DNA of 64,000 nucleotides from Cyrtodaria siliqua (Eukaryota > Mollusca > Bivalvia > Adapedonta > Hiatellidae). How positions within the stretch are numbered: the first letter of the stretch is position 1; every line of letters starts with the position of its first letter. A program made the translations under genes and the position numbers. The stretch spans positions 122,165-186,164 of the forward strand of contig JAWPHD010004502.1 in the NCBI GenBank assembly GCA_037043455.1, given 5' to 3'. The notes beneath the pieces are model-generated. The model did not search any database. It saw only the letters and a list, made by a program, of their open reading frames with translations, and was not told the origin of the DNA. Shown here piece by piece: positions 11,601 through 26,600 of the stretch.

Positions 11601-14600
11601 ATGCAGAAGTCTTCGTATATGCTTTTGAGTTCGTAGTTGCTATAGTAATCCTCGAGGCCTTGACCCAGGCAGTAGTTTGGCAGGAACAACAGAAATACCC
11701 ATTCCAGGGCCCTGGATAGACTTGCAAGGCCCAGTTTGGGCATACTTAAAATATCAACAGCAAGGATTGTGGCTACACCTGTAAATATAAATATGGTATG
11801 GATGTTCAGGGTGCTTGTTTCAGCCAAACGGTTTTCAGCATTAGCACGAGCGATCTTTTAAAAACGTTCATGGAATATATATATCAATGGAATTGGAATT
11901 TTTAGTGGTAAATAAAAATACCTTTGTTCTGAAAATTGGTTGAGAAATAAATATTTTTCAGCCAAAATGCTAAAATTACTTGTTGCTGAGACAGCAGAAA
12001 ATTAAGAAAGCTCAAATAGCTTCAGTTAGCCTTATAGTTTGCTATAAAACTTGCAGAGTGTCTTAATTTACATTTATCCAACACATTAAAACCATTTTTG
12101 GATATCAAGAAATTCGCAGATTCACATGTCTCGCCTAGTGGGGTCGGGACTCAAATGAAAGTCTGTAACGTTTTCAACTAAAAACAATGGAGTTTACATT
12201 TTGCTGATATATATTGATACATAAATTGCATGTCATTTCCATAGACGAGAATCAGATACAAAGTCGTGAATGTTCGGGGCCAATGATAAAGTGACATAGA
12301 TATGACCAATAATAATGCTACAAAGTCATTTGTAACAAAGTTGGTGATAAAATAATGCAAATAAGATGGGAACATAGTTTTAATGGTTATTGAAAATCAT
12401 TTCCATTTCAACGAAAAGGGAGGTAATTTTAAAATGACGAAATTTGGAAACTTTTTGTTTGAGAATAAAATCGTTTGTGAATATATTTCAGCAGTTTTAA
12501 ACAATGACAGAATGGGCAATTCTTGTCAATGACAAACATTAAATTTCTTCAAAGTGATACGTTTGTAAAATAAAATAAGTTGTTTTTAATATATAGGAGG
12601 TAATTCTGATACTTCGTTAAGAAAAAAAACATTGTTTTGAAAATCACATCCTTATTTAGCATTTCTAATATTTTCAAACAATTCTAACAATGTTCATATA
12701 TTTAATCTTTGTCCCTAAAATGTATTACTAAATGGGGAGCATAATACTAGAAGGGTGTTCCATGGAACATTGAGTCGCCTGCTGTGTGCTAATTTCAGCA
12801 AGTACAATATAACTATAAAGTTTGAAGACAGGGAGTGCAATCCTTCATGAACTAATGGACAAGATGGAGCAGATTTTTTTAAATTGCTAAAGTTTATGGA
12901 AAGGGGCATAACTCTACTGATAAGGAGAAACTGTATAAAGTTTCATGACCATTTTATAGGTCAATATTTTGCCAAGTTATAAGACCGGTTAGGTTACAGG
13001 TTGAAGTTTTATGAAAAGGGCCATAACGCTGTCAAAATGAAAGTCGAGAGTTATTGGACATGTCAACAGCACTGAAGAATTGTATAAAGTTTTATGACCA
13101 TAGGTCAATACTTTACCAAGTTATGAGCCAGGTGACGTTGCAAGTTAAAATTCTATGAAAAGGGGCATAACTGTGCCAAAACGAAAGTCGCAGTCGCAGT
13201 TATTGGACATGTGTAACAACATTTCTATGGGTAGAATGAAGATATGTGTGAAGTTTCATGAACATAGGTCAAATACTTTTCAAGTTATGGTCAGTTATGA
13301 TCTTAGTTAGGTTGCAGGTTAAAGTTTCATGAAAAAGGGCATAACTCTGCCAGAATGAGTCAGAATAATTGGTCATGGGTAACAACATACCTTTGGGTAA
13401 GCTTAATGTGTGTGTGAAGTTTCATGAACATAGGTCAAATACTTTTCAAGTTATGGTCAGTTATGATCTTAGTTAGGTCGCAGGTTAAAGTTTCATGAAA
13501 AAGGGCATAACTCTGCCAGAATGAGTCAGAATAATTGGTCATGGGTAACAACATTTCTTTGAGTAAGCTGAATGTGCGTGTGAAGTTTCATGAACATAGG
13601 TCAAACACTTTCTAAGTTATGGCCAGTTACGAGCTTGGTTCGGCTGCAGTTAAACTTTTATGATAAGGGGCATTACTCTTCCAAAATGAGTCAGAATTAT
13701 TGGACATGTTTAATAAAACATTCCTTGAGATAAGATGAAGATGTGTGTGAAATTTTATGAACATAGGTCAAACACTTTTCAAGTTATGGCCAGGTTTAAG
13801 TGTGATAGAAGACAGACGACGACGGACTGCAAAAGTTAACCCTAAGTGTCTGCCATGCTACGCATGCTAGAGCACTTGCCTAATTGAATGATAAAGTTAC
13901 TTATTTATTTTAAGCAAGAGCACCAACCCATAACAATCACAGACTTCTTGATCGCTTAAGAATCACGTGCATGTTCGTTGCTATGTATTGATATATCGAA
14001 GCCAGGCAACAGCCGGCATGTTTTATATTTTAACTTTGCTTGTAAACCATATTTTCAGTGCATATGATAATGAATTATTAAGTGTGTTTCTTAATGTTTT
14101 CAGGTGTATTTTTCGTGGATATTTTTATCTGGGGCTCTGCATGATCTGACATTTTTTGGATAGGTGAGGTAAAAATAAAATGTAATATAGTGACAATATT
14201 CTAGTTACCTGAAAGAATATTGAACATGGTTAGCCACACATAACCTGTCGAAGGTACAGTAAACAAGAAAGACCACAGGTACATGAATGGCAGCATCGCA
14301 ATCCCGTAAAAGACGAACAGTAAAGCCACATGTGCTAAATGGTCATCCACAACGAAAGCCTTTACGTCAAAGGCCCATATAGTAATCAACAAACACACAG
14401 CGGTCATAAGGTAATTGATCATGTCCCAGCAAAATGTTGCAGGCCAAAACGTGAACAAACTCACTCCACTTGTGAACTGCGAATGTTTGGCTTTAACAGT
14501 CCTCTCTTTTATAAGGAAGAGGACAAAACTGCTGGCCAAGAATGCCATTCCGAACACAATATTAAACGCTACAGTTAATCCCGAAATGCTAGACTGCAAG

Positions 14601-17600
14601 TTGTCGCGAATTTTGTCAGATGAGGTCCGCGGCAATGGATGATTGGTCACATCCAGGTTCAAATCAGTATTATTGGTTATGAATCGCAGCAAGGCATTTG
14701 CTAGCGCTGCCACGGAAACTGCTGGTGAATGGAAGGCCTGATTATTGAAAAATGCTGTAATGTCTAGTTGAGTATTATTGACTGATTTGATTGGGTGAAT
14801 TTTAGCTCCGACTAGATATTTCACAGTATATGCTCCAATGTCATCATGTCCTTCCTTCAACAAATATTTCATGATGTCAGGATTGTCCTCGAAACCAGAT
14901 TGGTTGTTCACAAAATTCACCTGTGTATCAATTCTATCTAGAAACTGTTTTGCATAAATCTGCGCCAAACTTGCAGCTATATCTGATGTATTCGGTTGGA
15001 GAGAATACACAACAACATTTTTCCCGAACGCTTTTGTGTTTAGCTCGAGGGCTTTCGAGTCCTCTGGTCCTGGAAATGTTTTTACGACAGTCAAAGCCAA
15101 AATGGTGAAAAACAGAGGTACGGCTAGCTGTGAGATAGTGACACGTTTATATCTTAATGTATGAATGGCCCTTTTGATAAACATTGCATAAAACTGTTGA
15201 AGAATCAGAACAGTCCCTGTGTTTTTCACGATTGGTGTCGTAAAGCTGTCAGTACGACGAAAATTTCTAGGATTTTCAACATCACTTGGTTGTCTTGTTG
15301 CTGCCAAAAGAGGGGTGTGCTCATCTGCAAAATGAATGAAAAATAGCCAGGCTTGATTCTGGATTTAACATAAAATCTACATTTATAGTGTAAAATATAT
15401 TTGATATATACCAGTATATTAATATTAAGATCTTTTAGTTTTACACGGGTGGTGCAATAATCTTGGTTAAACCAGGAATCGTAGGTTATAAAGTCTTGAA
15501 ACTGATGTACCCATCTCTTAATTCTGTCTTAATAAAGACAACAAGTGTTCAAAATGGAATCTACTGGTATACGGTGGTTAAATATGTGTTTTTGATGAGA
15601 TGTCCTACTTGGATAGTGAGTGTTTCGGACGGCAAAAATAAGAAGAAGTGAAAACACAACCTACCAATGGATATTGTGGCTAAAATTAATTTCTAACAGG
15701 CAAATGGTTTCAGAAATGTACCTATTGTTTTATTTCTCTATTTGAAACACAAAACAAGATGTAAAATAATTTTCAACTTCCCAGCCCACTACTAACTTTC
15801 AACCACAATGTCTTAATGGGTGAAACTATAGTGTCGAGTTACCATATCGCCAAATGAAACTAGAACTATCACTGAATTAATACCTCCTCTTTTTTTATTC
15901 TAAGTCATAAAGACCATAATTTTCTAATAAATTAGGCAATCAACAATGGGTGATGTAGAGGGACATAATTTCATCAGTTGTTATGTGTATATGAAGTTTG
16001 GAAACAATCCATTGAAAACTGTTTCAGAGATGCTAGTAAAAATATGTGATGCGATGCGATGCAACGCGACGGGAACACAATGTGTTACGCGACAGGACGT
16101 TATGGACAGCGTGATTCCTATAGTAGCCATTACTTCAATGTGTGAAAGCGGGGATATAAAAAAAGTTTGGCAAAGTAAATGACCTGCATGATTCAAGGAT
16201 AAGTTCATTTGTGGAAATTCTGTTTTATTTCCCCATATAAAACTAAGATCCAAGTTTTGTCCATACCTACAAGTTCCATGAATGCCAATTTTAACATAAA
16301 ATGTACAAAGTTAATGATCCTTTTAATTGGAGGTCAAGGTCAATTGTGATACTACTCTGTGTAATTGAGCTTAAAGAAACTCACCCGTCAAATAACGGCA
16401 AAATTACACCAGAAAATGTTGATCAATACGATTAAAAGTATAGTTTTTTCCACGGATTCTAAAAATACCCGTGATTGAATATGGTGAAATAAGAGGACTC
16501 TCCTCAAAGATATCATTAGAACATAATTATGGCATAGTCAAATTTGAACTTGTTTTGACTGAATATTAGAAATACTAATACAATGTCGGATGCATAACAG
16601 GAACATATACATCAACATTAATTAGTCTTGAACAGTATTCGTATGCTTCATTAAGGTAACTTGTCAGAGCATTGTATACTTTAATTAATGACCGACTTAT
16701 ATGTTTGTTTATAACGACTCTGTATATCGTTTCATTTAATCATCGTAAGTTGTATTTACTATAATATGTACTTTTTACATTTCTACGTGATTTCTTTTTG
16801 ATAATCAATGAAAAAAACATATGTCATAGAGCAATCATGCCCACAAGGTTTACCATGATCGGTTCATGACAATCTACTGATCCAGTAATGAATAATCATC
16901 AGCAGCTCAATGTGGGCAGTCTAAGCTGAATTTGGCTACAGAAGTTAAAGAGCTATCATGCAGAAAAGGGTTTTCATGATCGGGTCATGGGGACCTTAAC
17001 TGTTGACCTACTGATCCCAAAATGAATAGGGTCCTCCTTGAATTTTCTTTTTTCTTGATAGGTCATGGCGAACGTGACCACTGACCCCAAAATAAAAAGG
17101 ACTCATCTTGTAACCGTGGATAGACTACCCGTGCAGTCTGATGAACATGGCTACATGGTTTGATGAACATGGCTACAAAGGTTAGAGTTGTCATGCGGAC
17201 AAGGCTTTTCATGATCTGCTCAGGTTAACCTTGACCATTGACCTCTTGACCTTGAAATGAGTAAGGGTCATCTGCTCACCTTGGAGATTACCCTTGAAAT
17301 TTGATGGACCTGGCTACAGAGGTTTAAGTCATCATAATATTTTTCATGATCAGGTCATAGAAACTTTGACCTTTGACCTATTGACCCCAAAATAAATTAC
17401 TTATGACTGGATGTGTTATCCTAGCACTGACATCAAGCATTGATAATGTCTTACAGGGAAAATATTGCTGCCGATGTCTTATGTAGAGTTATTCATAGTA
17501 AACTTACCGGAATCTTCATGTTCCTTTCTTACATCACCATTGAATGAGTGATTTTTGCTTTCACTGCTGCTTGTACTGCTGCGTGATCTATTATTCAATC

Positions 17601-20600
17601 CCTCCATACCAATACTTGACTCACCCACTCTGTAACATAGCAACAGCATGCACTGAGAAACAATTTAGATGAAACACACTTCAAGCTTTACACATCTTCA
17701 GTCAATACTTGATTTAGTATTTACTCCCATTATATTATTAGTGACACATTAATAAGCTTATTTAGTGAATTATCAAAAGAATCTGTTTAACGTAAGCATA
17801 TTTAACAAAATCAAGGGCCATAACTCCGCTCTTACTGGTCCGATTTGGCTGGTTTTCGGACTTGTCCGAGCTTTTATTGACATTAACAATCTGGTAAAAT
17901 TTGTTAAAGATCAGATTAAAAATGAAGGTCCTATCGCCTTAACAAGGCAAAAAATAGCATATTTAACAAAATCAAGGGCCATAACTCCGCTCTTACTGGT
18001 CCGATTTGGCTGGTTTTCGAACTTGTTTGAGCTTTTATTGACATTAACAATCTGGTAAAATTTGTTAAAGATCAGATGAAAAATGAAGGCCCTATCGTCT
18101 TAACGAGGCAAAATATAGCATTTGTAACTAAATCAAGGGCCATAACTCCGCTATTACTGCTCTGATCTATTTGGTTTTCAAACTTATCCGAGCTTTTATT
18201 GACACTAACAATTTGGTTAAGTTTGGTTAAGATCGGATGAAGAATGGAGGCTCTATCGTCTTAACGAGGCAAAATATAGCATTTTTAAATAAATCAAGGG
18301 CCATAACTCCGTTGTAACTGGTCAAATCTGGCTGGGTGTTGAACTCCTTCGAGCTATCATTGACATTAACAATCTGGTAAAGTTTGGTAAAGATCGGATA
18401 CAAAATGAACGCCCTATCGTCTTAACGAGGCAAAATATAGCATTTTTAACTAAATCAAGGGCCATAACTCCACTGTTACTAGTTCGATTTGGCTGTTTTT
18501 CTAACTTGTCTGAGCTGTCATTGACATTAACAATCTGGTAGAGTTTGGTAAAGATCAGATGAAAAATGAAGGCCCTATCGTCTTAACGAGACAAAAGTTA
18601 ACGACGGACAACGGACGGACGGACGACGTACACCTCGGCATCCCATAAGTTCTGCTGGCCTTCGGCCAGTAGAGCTAAAAATAAATTATTTAGGGATAAA
18701 AGACGGAAAAGATTGTTCTAGAATGCACTAGATTTTACCATTTTCAACCATTTGTACCAACACTTTCTGGAGTGGTGGGGTGGGGTGTGGAAAGAGTACC
18801 TGAGGAAGACTTCCTCCATGGTTGTGACAGACGCCCCATAGCTTGCTATACCCAGCTCTGTCTTCTTGTCCTCGAGTTCATTAAACATGTCTTCAAATTT
18901 GTGTGACATTTCATTTGGCAGTATATAGGATAACTCCGCGCCCACATTGTTCTCCATCTTGGCTGCAGGTACGTATCTCTGAATGAGTGACGTAATGACG
19001 GAGATGTTGCATGATGGGTCTTTTACAATTACCATGTGGTAGCCTGCACCTAAATGGTGGGAAATCAAGAAAACACATTATCAATGGCATCCAACTCAGG
19101 TTTTCACTCAGTTTAAACAAAAATGGGACGGGGATTTTTTCACCCTCAATTTTTTGAGTGGGATGGTTGGGTGGGGGTGTCAGGGGGTGTTTGGCCTTGA
19201 TGATTAAATAATTTATAAAAAAATCATTCAATTTTGTGGTCAATTAAAACGCACATTTAGATGCACAACAAAGGAGACAATACCTCTTTTCTTTTTTATA
19301 AGAAACAAAAAGAGAGAATTTATTAGCAAACTTGTTTTCCCATTATTTAGCTTTGAAAAAATCACAAAATGTAAACATTACTATTTTATATTGACATTCT
19401 TATATAATATTCATCTTCTAAAAATACAACAAAAACACACATACTTTTTATAAGTTCACCCCAAGAAAACGTTTAATTTTTATTGAAGAAGAAAGATTTT
19501 TGGCATCAAAACATTCATTTAAGTTTTGTTTCACTGCTTTAATATTCTTTATAAATTAGTTTATGGCATGTTCAATATATGCAAGTTTTACTGATTAGAC
19601 ATACCATATTTGTTTTTCAAGAAGAGAGAGCTACCACAGCACTTGACGACCCCATCAGCCATGATGGCAATCCTGTCACCAAGGAGATCTGCCTCATCCA
19701 TGAAATGTGTCGTGAGCACCATGGTGCGACCTGCACGATTATTCTGGAGCACCGACCATATCTGTCGACGGGCATCAGGGTCAAGCCCTGACGATGGTTC
19801 ATCAAGAATAACAATCTAAAACCAACAATGTATGTATTTTCAACAGTACAGAACATTTACACCATTCCTCTACTACTGGGGCGAGGACATTAGTAATAAA
19901 CCTCAAATTTTAGAAAGGAATCATATCACTTTATAACGTTGGATGCGAGTTATGCAATTTCTTCATAATAATAATATCCTTTACCTTGGAACCTCCAATG
20001 AGAGCTATGCCAACTGAGAGTTTACGCTTCATTCCTCCGGACAGGTTTCTGGACTGCTCATGACGTTTGGCGCGTAGGTTTATGCTAGTGAGCATGTCAT
20101 CTACCTCTTTCTTCACCTCAGATGACTTGCATCCTTTCACCTGTGAAACATTTATATCACGAAAATAATGTTCACTTAAACATACTTTTAAATGCAATTA
20201 TGAAATGTATATGAGGTACTCACAAGGAACGTAATATTGATAAGAGCTATTTGCCTATGAGAATGTAAGTTAGGGTCATATGTATGTTCTGTCTTTTAAA
20301 AATACATATTTTATCTCCAAAATGTTGGTAACTTTCAGTTAAAGTAATACATAAGAATTGTAATAAATATTCCTATACTTGTGTGATTACGGTTTGGGGT
20401 TACCGCTATTTTAGCACATTCAAAACAATTGGAACAAGAAATTGATTGAACCGACGGATGTTCCCCAAATAAAGGTACAATCGGATGGAGTTGAGCTGAC
20501 AAGCTTTATACTTGAAAACTGCAAAGTCCCTTAACTTCGCAAAAACAAAAACAAAACAATCGAGCAGAACGTCCTGACAATATGTGTTACTAGGCACCAT

Positions 20601-23600
20601 ACTGATACTTCGTACCAAGTTTCATTAAAACCAGATGAAAAATGTAGGAGTTGAGCAGAAAAGCTTTACACTTGAAAAACTTCAACGTTCCATAACTCCG
20701 CCAAAAATCATTCCAGCTAGAACGCCCTGACAATATGCGCTACTAGACACGATCTAAATACTTCCCATAAAGCTTCATGAAAATCAGATGAAAAATGTAG
20801 GAGGGGTTGAGCAAACAAGCGTTAGAATCGAAAAACGTCAGTCTTGTAACTCCGCCAAATATAATTCGACCGGAATGTCCTGACAATATGCACTACTTGA
20901 CATCACACTGATATGTCCTGTGAAGTTTCGTGAACATCTGAAGAAAAATGTAGGCGGAGTTGAACGGACAAGATTTAGATTTGAAAAACGTTGAAGTCCC
21001 GTAACTCTGCCAAAAATCCTTTAACCCGAACATCCTAAAGATATGCACTATGAGACATCATACCAATACTTTCAGTGCAGTTTCATGAACATCAGATGAA
21101 AAATGTAGGAAAAGTTGAGCAGGCAAGCTTAAGATTAAACGTAAGGACAGACATGATGGCAACTATACGCTCCACCAAACATTTCGGGGAGCATTAAAAT
21201 GTGTGTGACTTCTATCTAATGCCTCATATTTGTTAGTCACAAAAGGGACATAGTCCAATCCTTAAATCTCTCTGAGCTCACTGATAGGAGACTAACAAGA
21301 AAAGAAGCACCAATACTGGTGCAGACATTTAAGTGGAAAAGGGGTGATAATTCTAATAAAATACATGACAGTTATGGTGCTTGTCATCTAACATTGTATA
21401 ATGAACATGTGTACCAAGTTTCAAAGCTTTTTGACAATTTGTTTTTGAGAAATGAGGAAAAACAGAAGATTTAACCAAAAGCTTAACCAAAACGTCAAAA
21501 GACGTAGACGGACAGACAGCCGGATGGATGGATGGAAATCGCCGAACTATAAGCCTGGATTTGTTACGCAATTCAGCTAATAAAACTGTTTTTTACAAAA
21601 TTACCTTTGCAAAGAAAAGCAAGTGTTCCTCGACGGTGAGTGTATCAAACAGCACATCATGCTGAGGACATAAGCCCAGACTGTCACGCACATTCGCAAT
21701 GTCTTCACGAATATCAAAACCATTCACATATGCTGTTCCACTGCTTGGAGTAATAAAACCTGAAATGAAGAAACCAGATAAACTTAAACATTTATAAGAT
21801 TGTAGGTCCAGTAGTTTAAGAGTTATAGTGTGGAAAGCACTTTTCATGATCGGATCAATGTTACCTTGACCTTTGGCCTACTAACCCAAAAAACACTATA
21901 TTGTCTGACCAAAGGGAGTATTTCTATAAAGTGTTTAGAGAGTAGGTCCAGCAGTTTACGAGTTCTTGGGCAGAAAGTGTCTTTTCATGATTAGGTCACG
22001 ATGACCTTGAGCTTTGACCTACTGACCCCAATTTCAAATCCCCACATTACCAATTGAGGGAATTTTAAAATGAACTGTAAATCTGAGATTTGAGCAGATT
22101 TGATTTGTAGATATTCAAACCTGTCTCTATGTATATAATTATATACCTGTGAGCATGGACATAGTGGTGGTCTTCCCAGCCCCATTGTGTCCCAGCAGGG
22201 CTGTTATCTGTCCCTCATACATGTCCAACGTCATGCCACTCACAGCAACCTTCTTACCCTCTCCCGCCTTAAACTCCTATCAAAACATGGAATAAAACAT
22301 ACATGTATATTCATCAAAATTTGGAGTACTCTGTAAAACAAGAGTTACTGATCATGTTGTTATAAAGACTATTTCTGTAAGTGTTGTAATTAGTGATACA
22401 TATGAAAGGACTGTTGGCATTATTTAAACAAGCTGAAAAACTTGGAAGTCGGTGAAAGAATTATCACAATTGGATGATAAACAAAAATGATATGTCAGAC
22501 AATTTGAAGGTACTTCTAAAAAGAATATGTAGGCCACCATTTTGTTTTGACACATGTTATCACAGTTCTAAATTACCATCTATGGAATATGTATAAACAT
22601 GACAACTACTGATACATAAGACAAATTATGACATAAACTGTGCAGTATGAGAATAACTACACTCAAGTGTAAAATGCATTTATATGTGATCCGTAAAGGA
22701 TTTTACATTCATTTGCAGTGTTTTCTATGCCTTTATTGATATTTATCAATATGCCATATATGGCAATTTAGAATTATGATGTCAAACAAGAAATGTCACA
22801 GTAAAGTGACAAATGTCCCCAAAGTGTCCTTGTTCCAGAAAATGTGGTCTTCAAGTGAAGGTGTGATTTGGTTATCTGTTTTTGACCTATGAACTGCAAG
22901 TGTGACCTTGACCTTTGAGGTTCGGACCTGGGTTTTGCGTGCGACACATCATATTGACCTAGACCTTTGAGGTACAGACATGGCTTTTGCACGTGACACA
23001 TCGTCTTGTTATGGTGATCACTTGTGCCAAGTTAATTAAAAATCCATGCAGGGGTTTTGAAGGTACAGTCCGGACAAGAACTGCGGACTGACGGACGGAC
23101 TGACGGATGGTGCGATTACTGCATAAAAAGTTGTGGTCAGTATTCCTAATAGTATACACATCTACAGTTAGTGATGATGTATATTTTATCGCAATCGGCT
23201 CAAAAGCCTAGGAGGAGTTGAGTCCACAAGCTTCTTTGAAATACTTACCTTTCTAATATTGCGTACACTAATCCCAGCCCTTATTCCTATGGGGTCAGCC
23301 TCGAAGTAATCTGGTTTTTGACCAATGGAAATGCTCTTGTCTTGAGGAACAAAATCATCAGGACGAGTTCCACACCAATAGGAACACTGCAATAAAGGTC
23401 AGGGGATTAAATGCACCCTTTTCCTGCAATTGTCGCATAAATACAAAAAACAATACCTGTAGAGCGAATTGTCATATACAGGTGAGAAGTGGAACTACGA
23501 GTCTTAAGCAATAAGAATCTTTCGTGGGTTGTAAAGATCAGTAATTCCAACACAAGGCATGACTGTTGTTATTGGAACCCAGGCTTAGCCAATTAGTTTG

Positions 23601-26600
23601 AACTTATTGATTTTACATCGATTGTAACGAAAGCTCTATGAATCACTCTCGATATATTCCTGGGTAGAACCAGTACTAAGCAAATGCAGATAAAGTGTCT
23701 TACTCAGGGACACATCGCATATGGTCATGTGTCCAATGCTCTACCACTAGACTACGGCGCTCCGCCAATTAAAACACTGATACCAAGGGTTTGTATTTCC
23801 CTATCTGAATCTAGTCTATTTAGTTCATGAGAAACAAAGCTAAACACAAAAGAACTAAATGTAGAACTAAATAAGCTAATAACCAAAACTATTAGAAGTC
23901 ACGGTCATTGTAGAACAGCTCTATTTTACAGAGCTGAACTGCCTAAAATATGGCCCAAGATTGGTTAATCTAGTGCATGCAGTTCTTGAGAATCAGAGCA
24001 AATGCAAAAACTTAATATAGATGGTGCTGTTGTTGTCAAAGAACAGTAATGTATTATATGTCCCCAGGAGCCAAAACTCAATTGTCTTCTTTTTCTATTT
24101 ATTTTGACTATCTTGAGTTTCTGACATCATCAAAGTGAGAAAGCAAAAAAACAAACTTACGGTAAACGGGAAGTACCATTTCTGCGGGACTCCATACTCT
24201 CCCGGAAACACCGCCTCCACATACCATGTGATCATGCTGTATATCACTGCGTCTATCAGCAGCATCATCATTACATTAAACATAGAAAAGTCGTCATCAA
24301 CAGATACACCACTTCTCACATTACTCCACTGTACCCCTGAACCTGCAAAATACAAACCAATCATATTTACACATTGTATCCCAGAACCTGCAAAATACAA
24401 ACCAATCATATATAAACATTGTATCCCAGAACCTGCAAATACAAAACAACCATAAATACACACAGTTAACACAAACAAGAGGTCAATGACCTTGAAGCTC
24501 TAATGATAGGTTTTTGATAGCTAGATTAGCATTCCTGTGAAGTTTCATGAAATCTGTCAAGTAGTTTCAGAGGAGTAGTCGCCACAAGTCTTTACTATAT
24601 AACTCTATGTAAACAAAGACGGCCGCAGCAGCCATGTTTAATGTTGAATCAAAATAATTTTCAACAAGGACCAACATCATGTCATGCTGATCATTTTAAA
24701 GATCTATTGGTGGGCCATCTAAAATTTCTGGCCAACCTGAAATTTTGCTAGGATTAACTAGACATCAAGAGCAACATTCCTGTGAAGTTTCATGACAATC
24801 TATCAAGTAGTTTCAGAGGAGTAGTCGCCACAAGTTTTTCCTATATAACTCTATGTAAACAAAGATGGCCGTTGGCGGCCATGTTTGACATCAAATCAAA
24901 ATGAATCTTGGTTAGGACCAAGTACATGTCACCCTTGTCATTTTGGTAAAGGTTCCAATTCAATATCACTTACGGGTTTTGAGGAGTAGTTGCCACAATG
25001 TCGCATTTTTAAAATCTATTTTTAGCAGTGGCGGCCACCTTGAATTTCCTAGCGACCTAAAAAAAAGAGTATGATAATGGACCTTTGGAAACGGCCGAGC
25101 ACGACACATACGAAATATTGCAGTCTCGGTTTGATTGAGACTGTTCCTGAGCGGTAGTGACATATACTAGCTACCGCTCACGCCCTCTAGCCCCGGGTTG
25201 AGCAGAACTCAATATTCATAAAATCAAAAGTACAAACTTTTAACCATCCCATAGATGACATGCATATGGCGGTGGACATGGAGTATACTGCTTCCCCATG
25301 TCGTACGGCGTATGGTCCCAGTATTTAATACAATTAAATGCCCCGAAGAGCGAAATAAACATAATGGAATTTAGTTGGGAGCAGCGGTTATGAAGCCTGC
25401 GTATCAAAAAGCAGACAACATATCCTATGAGTGGTTAAACAATACCCAGAGCCTTTTATTGGCCGGAGTAATGGAACCACCGAATAAAAAATTAAGTAAG
25501 AAACGGAAGAAATTGAAAATGTACCACCGATAACTAAATATAAGTATCGGGCTCAGCGATCTCCAAAGATCGAATAAATAACAGTACTGATTGCAAGCGC
25601 GGGGAGACGTTTTACTGCCGCCACACTGCACAAGCAACGCCACTGTGCTATAAAAAAGGGTATGATAATGGACCTTTGGAAACGGCCGAGCACGACACAT
25701 GCAAAATATTGCAGGCTCGGTTTTATTGAGACTGTTCATGAGCGGTAGTGAAATATGCTTGTTAGGATCAACTAGACGTCAAGAGCAACATTCCTGTCAA
25801 GTTTCATGAAATTCCATCAAGTAGTTTCAGAGAAGTAGTCGCCACAAGTATTTCCTATATAACTCTATGTAAACAAAGATGGCCACTGGCGGCCATGTTT
25901 GACATCCAATCAAAATCAAATTTGGTTAGGATCAACTAAATGTCGTACCAGTCATTTCGGTAAAGGTTCCAAATCAATATTACTTACGGTTTTTGAGAAG
26001 TAGTCGCCACAAATTCACATTTTTAAAATCTATTTTTAGCCATGGTGGCCATCTTGAATTTCCGGCCGACCTGAATTTTTGCTAGGATCAACTAGACATC
26101 AAGAGCAATATTACTGCGAAGTTTCATGAAAATCCGTCAAGTTGTTTCAGAGGAGTAGTCGCCACATAAAATGTTTACAGATGGACGGACGACGGACGCC
26201 GCACCACGGCATAATAAGCTCTGCTGATCTCAGCAAGAGCACAGACAACTATACATAATACATCTACTAAAAGTAATGAAAAAGGTGGCATTAGCATTTG
26301 AGTTACTACCCCCAAAACAAATAGAATGACAAAGTTTTACTATGGTTACTATTTGTGTAAAGGGCAAGGGACTCATGAAGTTTCATAATCATGGGTTTTA
26401 TACTTCTGGAGTTATCTCTAGCCAAGCATATGTGCAGTGAGGTTAGCTGTTCTGAAATATCATACTAAATATCTATATCCATGAGGTCATAATGAACTTG
26501 ACCTTTGACCTACTGACCCCAAAAGCAATAGGATTCCTCCTCGCACCAAGGGCAAGTTTCATAAGCATGGGTATTATACTTCCAAAGTATTGCAAGGCAG

